10,016 nt of DNA. Origin: a bacterium (GTDB lineage: Bacteria > SM23-31 > JAUVVT01). The position numbers and the translations under genes were made by a program. The DNA lies in contig JAUWXV010000132.1 in the NCBI GenBank assembly GCA_030616165.1, positions 1 through 10,016 of the forward strand, given 5' to 3'. The notes beneath the pieces are model-generated. The model did no database searches and was not told the origin of the DNA. It saw nothing but the letters and a program-made list of their open reading frames with translations. Numbering within the stretch: the stretch's first letter is position 1; the number at the start of each line of letters is the position of its first letter. Shown one piece after another: positions 6,740 to 10,016 of this stretch.

Positions 6740-9083
6740 GTTCAATGGGACCGCCGCAGTCCGGGCAGGTGAGATAATGAGTCTCTTGTTTGTCTTGTTG
6801 CTGAGGTTTTTCTTCGGGGGGAAATTTTGTAATAATATTTTTTTCATCGAGATGTTTTGACAGGGCTTTACCTATTGCATCGGGAACAGAAAGAATCTGC
6901 TCGCCGTTATGCCAGATTGGTCGTGATGTTATGCCGCTTAATTGTTCGACAAGAGATTTCAGGGAAAGCCCGGACCTTAAACAAAGCGATATAAGCCTTC
7001 CAACAGCCTCAGACCAGGAAGCTACTTCGCTCCCGTGTTTGCCGATATTTGCAAAAACTTCGCACAACCCGTATTCGTCACGATTGATAGTTAGATATAA
7101 TGTGCCGTCGCTTGTGATTATTTTTTGGGTTTTGCCTGATGTTATTCTCGGTCTTTTTCTTGGTTCAATTTTTTCGGAAGTCTTTTCTCTTGGTTTTTTT
7201 ATTGTCAACACCTGCTTTTCCCTGCTGCCGTCTCTGTAAACGGTGACCCCTTTGCATCCCAAATGGTGGGCGAGTATGTATACCTTTTCAATATCTTCCG
7301 GTTTTGCTTCGTTAGGAAAGTTTACCGTCTTTGAGACCGCATTATCAGTGTATTTCTGAAATGCAGCCTGCATCTTTATATGCCATTCAGGAGTAATATC
7401 ATGTGAAATAATAAATATTTTTCTTACATCTTTGGGTATTTCATTTAATTTTTGTATAGACCCCGTTTTTGTAATCTTTTCCATCAGTTCCTTTGAATGA
7501 AAACCTTTCTCTCTGGTAATCTTCTCAAAGTATTTATTAACTACCGTCAATTTATCGTCATCGAGAATATTTTCTCTTGTGTGTGAAATAGCGAATAGAG
7601 GTTCAATGCCGCTTGAACAGTCTGCTATAATGCTGATTGTTCCAGTCGGGGCAATCGTGGTTGTTGTGGCATTTCTGAGTCTCATCCCTCCGGGAACATT
7701 ATGTATACTATGCTTGAAATTGGGGAATACTCCCCTTTTTTCCGCTAATTTTACCGATGCTTTTTTGGATTCTTCATCAATGAATTTCATAACTTCTTCA
7801 GCCTTTTTAAGTGCCTGTTCTGAATTGTAAGGGATTCCCAATTGAATCAGCATATCAGTCCATCCCATCACTCCAAGACCAATTTTTCGGTTCTTTTTGG
7901 TCATCTTTTCAATATTTTTAAGGGGATATTTGTTTGCATCGATAACATTATCTAAAAAATGAACACTTTTTTCAATAATTTCAGATAGGTGCTCATAGTC
8001 AATATCGGCTTTTCCGTTTTTCTCTTTTACTATTAATGCGAGGTTTATAGAACCCAAATTACAGGACTCATAAGGAAGGAGGGGTTGTTCACCGCAAGGA
8101 TTTGTGCTTTCAATCTTTCCAAGTTTAGGGGTTGGGTTGTTTTTATTAATGCGGTCAAGGAATATAATTCCGGGTTCTCCATTTTTCCATGCAAGATTGA
8201 CTATTAAGTCAAAGATTTTTTTTGATTTGACTTTATTTTTTATTAATTTATTTCTTGGATTTATTAATTTAAATTCTTCATTTTTATAAACCTTTTGCAT
8301 AAATTTTTCGGTTATCCCAACAGATATATTGAAATTTGAAAATTGTCCCTCTTTTACTTTGCATGTAATAAAGTCAATAATATCGGGATGGTCAACTTTC
8401 AGTATTCCCATATTGGCGCCTCTTCTTGTACCGCCCTGTTTAACAGTTTCAGTAGCAGCATTGAAAACATCCATAAATGAAATAGGTCCACTTGAGACAC
8501 CTTTGGTTGATAGAACCCTGTCGTTTTTTGGACGTATTCGGGAAAACGAAAATCCAGTTCCTCCTCCGCTTTTGTGTATAAGTGCGGTATTTTTAATCGT
8601 TTCAAAAATATCTTCCATAGAGTCTTTAACCGGTAAAACAAAGCATGCGGAGAGTTGTTGGAGTTCTCTCCCTGCGTTCATCATAGTCGGTGAGTTTGGG
8701 ATAAATTCGAGTTTTGTCATAATATTATAAAATTCTTCGGCAGTTTTCTGAACATCTGCGTTTGTATCGTATATTTTGTCAACTTTTGCGATATTTTTTG
8801 CAACTCTCCAGAACATCTCTTCTGGTGTTTCTATTACATTTCCATTTTCATCCTTTTTAAGATACCTTCTTTTAAGCACGGTTAGTGAATTGCTCGAAAG
8901 CTGCACCTTTTCTGGTGGAGTCCCTTTAAAAAGACCATCATCTTCGCCATTGTCTTTCCCAAAATCAATCCCCTCAAGGAGATTTAATGAGGTATCATCA
9001 ATAATTTTGAGATATTCTTTCTTTCTTTTTTTATTATCTCTTTTAATTTTTCCTTTTTTACTAAAATCTTTTTTCTCATTCAT
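6687..9083 (-). CDS. nrdJ: Adenosylcobalamin-dependent (class II) ribonucleoside-diphosphate/triphosphate reductase
   Basis: NrdJ reduces ribonucleotides to deoxyribonucleotides in the cytosol using a B12-generated thiyl radical, with or without oxygen. From the ATG at 9083 it is 798 residues. Cys147 (SACFVLP) and Cys341 (YESCNLGSINL) are the expected redox pair. Cys330 in NPCGE (328-332) is the radical Cys, with N328 and E332 as its partners. The 11-residue spacing between C330 and C341 is as in Thermotoga NrdJ. Other signatures are GGGTGFSFSRIRPKND, GGTRRGANMGIL and PTGTISIIADCSSGIEP. A TSCPD domain (about 665-745) and a C-terminal four-Cys zinc ribbon (C773, C776, C789, C792) complete the usual layout. 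There is no N-terminal ATP cone; the first 40 residues are a Lys-rich extension. AGGGG seven bases upstream and the promoter at 9126-9154 fix this start over the in-frame ATG at 9146. No partner subunit is needed or seen. Confidence 0.96.
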   Translation of the reverse strand: MNEKKDFSKKGKIKRDNKKRKKEYLKIIDDTSLNLLEGIDFGKDNGEDDGLFKGTPPEKVQLSSNSLTVLKRRYLKKDENGNVIETPEEMFWRVAKNIAKVDKIYDTNADVQKTAEEFYNIMTKLEFIPNSPTMMNAGRELQQLSACFVLPVKDSMEDIFETIKNTALIHKSGGGTGFSFSRIRPKNDRVLSTKGVSSGPISFMDVFNAATETVKQGGTRRGANMGILKVDHPDIIDFITCKVKEGQFSNFNISVGITEKFMQKVYKNEEFKLINPRNKLIKNKVKSKKIFDLIVNLAWKNGEPGIIFLDRINKNNPTPKLGKIESTNPCGEQPLLPYESCNLGSINLALIVKEKNGKADIDYEHLSEIIEKSVHFLDNVIDANKYPLKNIEKMTKKNRKIGLGVMGWTDMLIQLGIPYNSEQALKKAEEVMKFIDEESKKASVKLAEKRGVFPNFKHSIHNVPGGMRLRNATTTTIAPTGTISIIADCSSGIEPLFAISHTRENILDDDKLTVVNKYFEKITREKGFHSKELMEKITKTGSIQKLNEIPKDVRKIFIISHDITPEWHIKMQAAFQKYTDNAVSKTVNFPNEAKPEDIEKVYILAHHLGCKGVTVYRDGSREKQVLTIKKPREKTSEKIEPRKRPRITSGKTQKIITSDGTLYLTINRDEYGLCEVFANIGKHGSEVASWSEAVGRLISLCLRSGLSLKSLVEQLSGITSRPIWHNGEQILSVPDAIGKALSKHLDEKNIITKFPPEEKPQQQDKQETHYLTCPDCGGPIEHESGCILCRICGYSRCN

Positions 9084-9090
9084 AGAAATG

Positions 9091-9095
9091 CCCCT
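9091..9095 (-). promoter_or_regulatory. Shine-Dalgarno site that decides the nrdJ start
   Basis: On the minus strand AGGGG is followed after seven bases by ATG at 9083. The alternative in-frame ATG at 9146 has no such site and lies inside the promoter. Confidence 0.75.
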
Positions 9096-9125
9096 GAAAA
9101 TCAATATATATTTTTCCCAACAAAA

Positions 9126-9154
9126 AATATAAAAAGAGATAATCAATTTGTCAA
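9126..9154 (-). promoter_or_regulatory. Strong sigma-70-like promoter of nrdJ
   Basis: On the minus strand TTGACA (9154-9149) is followed after exactly 17 bp by TATATT (9131-9126), a near-consensus match. Transcription would begin near 9119, giving a leader of about 36 nt before the ATG at 9083. That is too short for a cobalamin riboswitch, so B12 control of this B12-dependent enzyme at the RNA level is unlikely from this promoter. It is not evidence about other forms of control. No clear NrdR-box pair was seen by eye. Confidence 0.7.
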
Positions 9155-9272
9155 GAAAAAAATGAAAAGTATTCGATATATTGTTATTATATTTTTTTAT
9201 ATACTATATATTGTATTTTAATTTATTTATTTTATTCTTGATTATTTATACAAATATAACTACATTAATAAC

Positions 9273-9301
9273 TTGTAAAAGATATTGTTACTTATCATAA
9301 T
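9273..9301 (+). promoter_or_regulatory. Candidate promoter of the TPM-domain gene
   Basis: TTGTAA (9273-9278) and CATAAT (9296-9301) are 17 bp apart, four and five matches to the -35 and -10 consensus. Transcription would start about 16 nt before the ATG at 9324. The whole intergenic stretch is so AT-rich that chance matches are likely; TTGATT and TACATT, also 17 bp apart, lie further upstream. Confidence 0.35.
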
Positions 9302-9323
9302 TATATATTTAGAGAAATTATTG

Positions 9324-10016
9324 ATGGAAAAAAACATTAAGGGATACTTTAAACTATCGTTTTTCCTTTTGGTATTCATTTTTGATTTTGGTATTTCTCA
9401 AGATGACTTTCCAAAGCCAATAGGTTCTATTAATGATTTTGCAGGGGTCATTCCGAGTGAATACAAAAATAAAATGGAGATTATAGCGAGGGAACTGAAT
9501 GGAAAAACCGGTGCTGCGGTTGTTGTAGTTACTATAAAGACCACCGGTGATATGGATTATAATGAATATGCAAACAGGCTGTATGAAAGGTGGGGTATAG
9601 GGAAAAAGGGTGTGGATGAGGGAGTATTGATATTAAATGCAGTGGAAGATAGAACAATAAGGATAGAAATTGGATATGGATTAGAGGGGATTCTGCCTGA
9701 TGGTCTCTGCGGGGAGATAAGAGATAACTATATTGTACCTTTTCTGGCAAAAGGTGAATATGGAGAAGGACTGTTAAACGGGATGCTTGCCGTTGTGAGT
9801 ATTATTGCAAAGGATAAAGGTGTTACGATTACCGGTGAAATGCCTAAATCTTTGCCGTCAGGGACAAGGAGAATATCTGGTAAGCGTGGAATAGGAATTG
9901 GGTCGATATTGGCATTGATATTTTTTATTATGATTATGTCTCGCGGTGGAATTCTCCCCTTATTACTGCTTGGAGGTATGATGGGGGGCAGGAGGAATGT
10001 ATGGAGTGGTTCTGGG
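9324..10016 (+). CDS. TPM-domain (YgcG-like) exported protein, 3' end cut by the window
   Basis: The 231 residues seen stay open to the window edge. A Sec signal peptide (about 1-25, hydrophobic LSFFLLVFIFDF, then GIS-QDD) is followed by a TPM domain (about 30-165). It has the family hallmarks: a start like INDFAGVIP, a VVVVTI strand, the NRLYERWGIGKKGVDEGVLILNA block, and IEIGYGLEGILPDG. A linker and a hydrophobic, Gly-rich segment (about 189-222, SILALIFFIMIM and ILPLLLLGGMMGG) probably anchor it in the membrane. A Gly/Ser-rich tail begins as the window ends, as is typical of these proteins. TPM proteins are known from plant photosystem II repair and as bacterial envelope proteins of unclear role, with phosphatase activity reported for some. 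The ribosome binding site is weak (AGAGA). It is transcribed divergently from nrdJ with about 240 bp between starts. Confidence 0.9.
   Translation, partial: MEKNIKGYFKLSFFLLVFIFDFGISQDDFPKPIGSINDFAGVIPSEYKNKMEIIARELNGKTGAAVVVVTIKTTGDMDYNEYANRLYERWGIGKKGVDEGVLILNAVEDRTIRIEIGYGLEGILPDGLCGEIRDNYIVPFLAKGEYGEGLLNGMLAVVSIIAKDKGVTITGEMPKSLPSGTRRISGKRGIGIGSILALIFFIMIMSRGGILPLLLLGGMMGGRRNVWSGSG

Noticed and set aside
8329-8730. Plus-strand 133-codon frame antisense to nrdJ, and other long antisense frames at 6931-7239, 7579-7830 and 8776-9132
   Set aside because: They lie wholly inside the well-supported nrdJ on the other strand and show no recognisable protein features.
9084-9146. 21-residue N-terminal extension of nrdJ (MIISFYIFCWEKYILIFRGIS)
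   Set aside because: It overlaps the promoter and leader, has no ribosome binding site, and its hydrophobic content is out of place on a cytosolic enzyme.
9084-9323. Cobalamin riboswitch in front of nrdJ
   Set aside because: The region is almost pure AT without the conserved B12-box-like GC-rich stretches, and the mapped leader would be only about 36 nt.

Overview
The window is AT-rich bacterial chromosome. It carries housekeeping and envelope genes and shows no phage, CRISPR, transposase or RNA genes. The gene content suggests the FCB group (Bacteroidota/Ignavibacteriota-like): a complete HslU, a paired M16B peptidase with Sec signal peptides, a class II ribonucleotide reductase without an ATP cone, and a TPM-domain protein. 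The GC-rich palindromic intergenic repeats, which stand out from an AT-rich background, point the same way. This placement is inference; there is no rRNA or other marker to fix it.

Layout. Positions 1-219 are non-coding, with a small GC-rich hairpin and a good ribosome binding site ahead of hslU (220-1575, +). hslU ends in a textbook intrinsic terminator (1596-1626). Next come two M16 peptidase genes on the + strand. The first (1661-3148) has the zinc-binding HxxEH motif. The second (3692-5089) has lost it but keeps the R...Y substrate-binding pair, so the two probably form a catalytic/non-catalytic heterodimer. A 543-bp gap separates them and holds a mosaic of short GC-rich palindromes and degenerate dispersed repeats.

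Convergent to these, on the minus strand, is an unrecognised secreted or membrane protein (5131-6225) with two glycine-zipper helices and a helical C-terminal part. A long hairpin (6254-6298) lies upstream of it. Before that is a short orphan frame (6377-6739) overlapping the 3' end of nrdJ. nrdJ (6687-9083) encodes a B12-dependent class II ribonucleotide reductase. Its consensus sigma-70-like promoter (9126-9154) fixes the start at 9083 rather than at the upstream in-frame ATG at 9146. Divergent from nrdJ, a TPM-domain protein (9324 onward, +) runs off the window edge.

The genes do not form one pathway. HslU is the unfoldase of the cytosolic HslUV protease, the M16 pair is exported proteolysis, NrdJ makes deoxyribonucleotides, and the TPM protein is probably an envelope protein. 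I see no convincing new multi-gene system. The items most worth a second look are the unknown glycine-zipper protein, the orphan frame fused onto the nrdJ tail, and the repeat island splitting the M16 pair.
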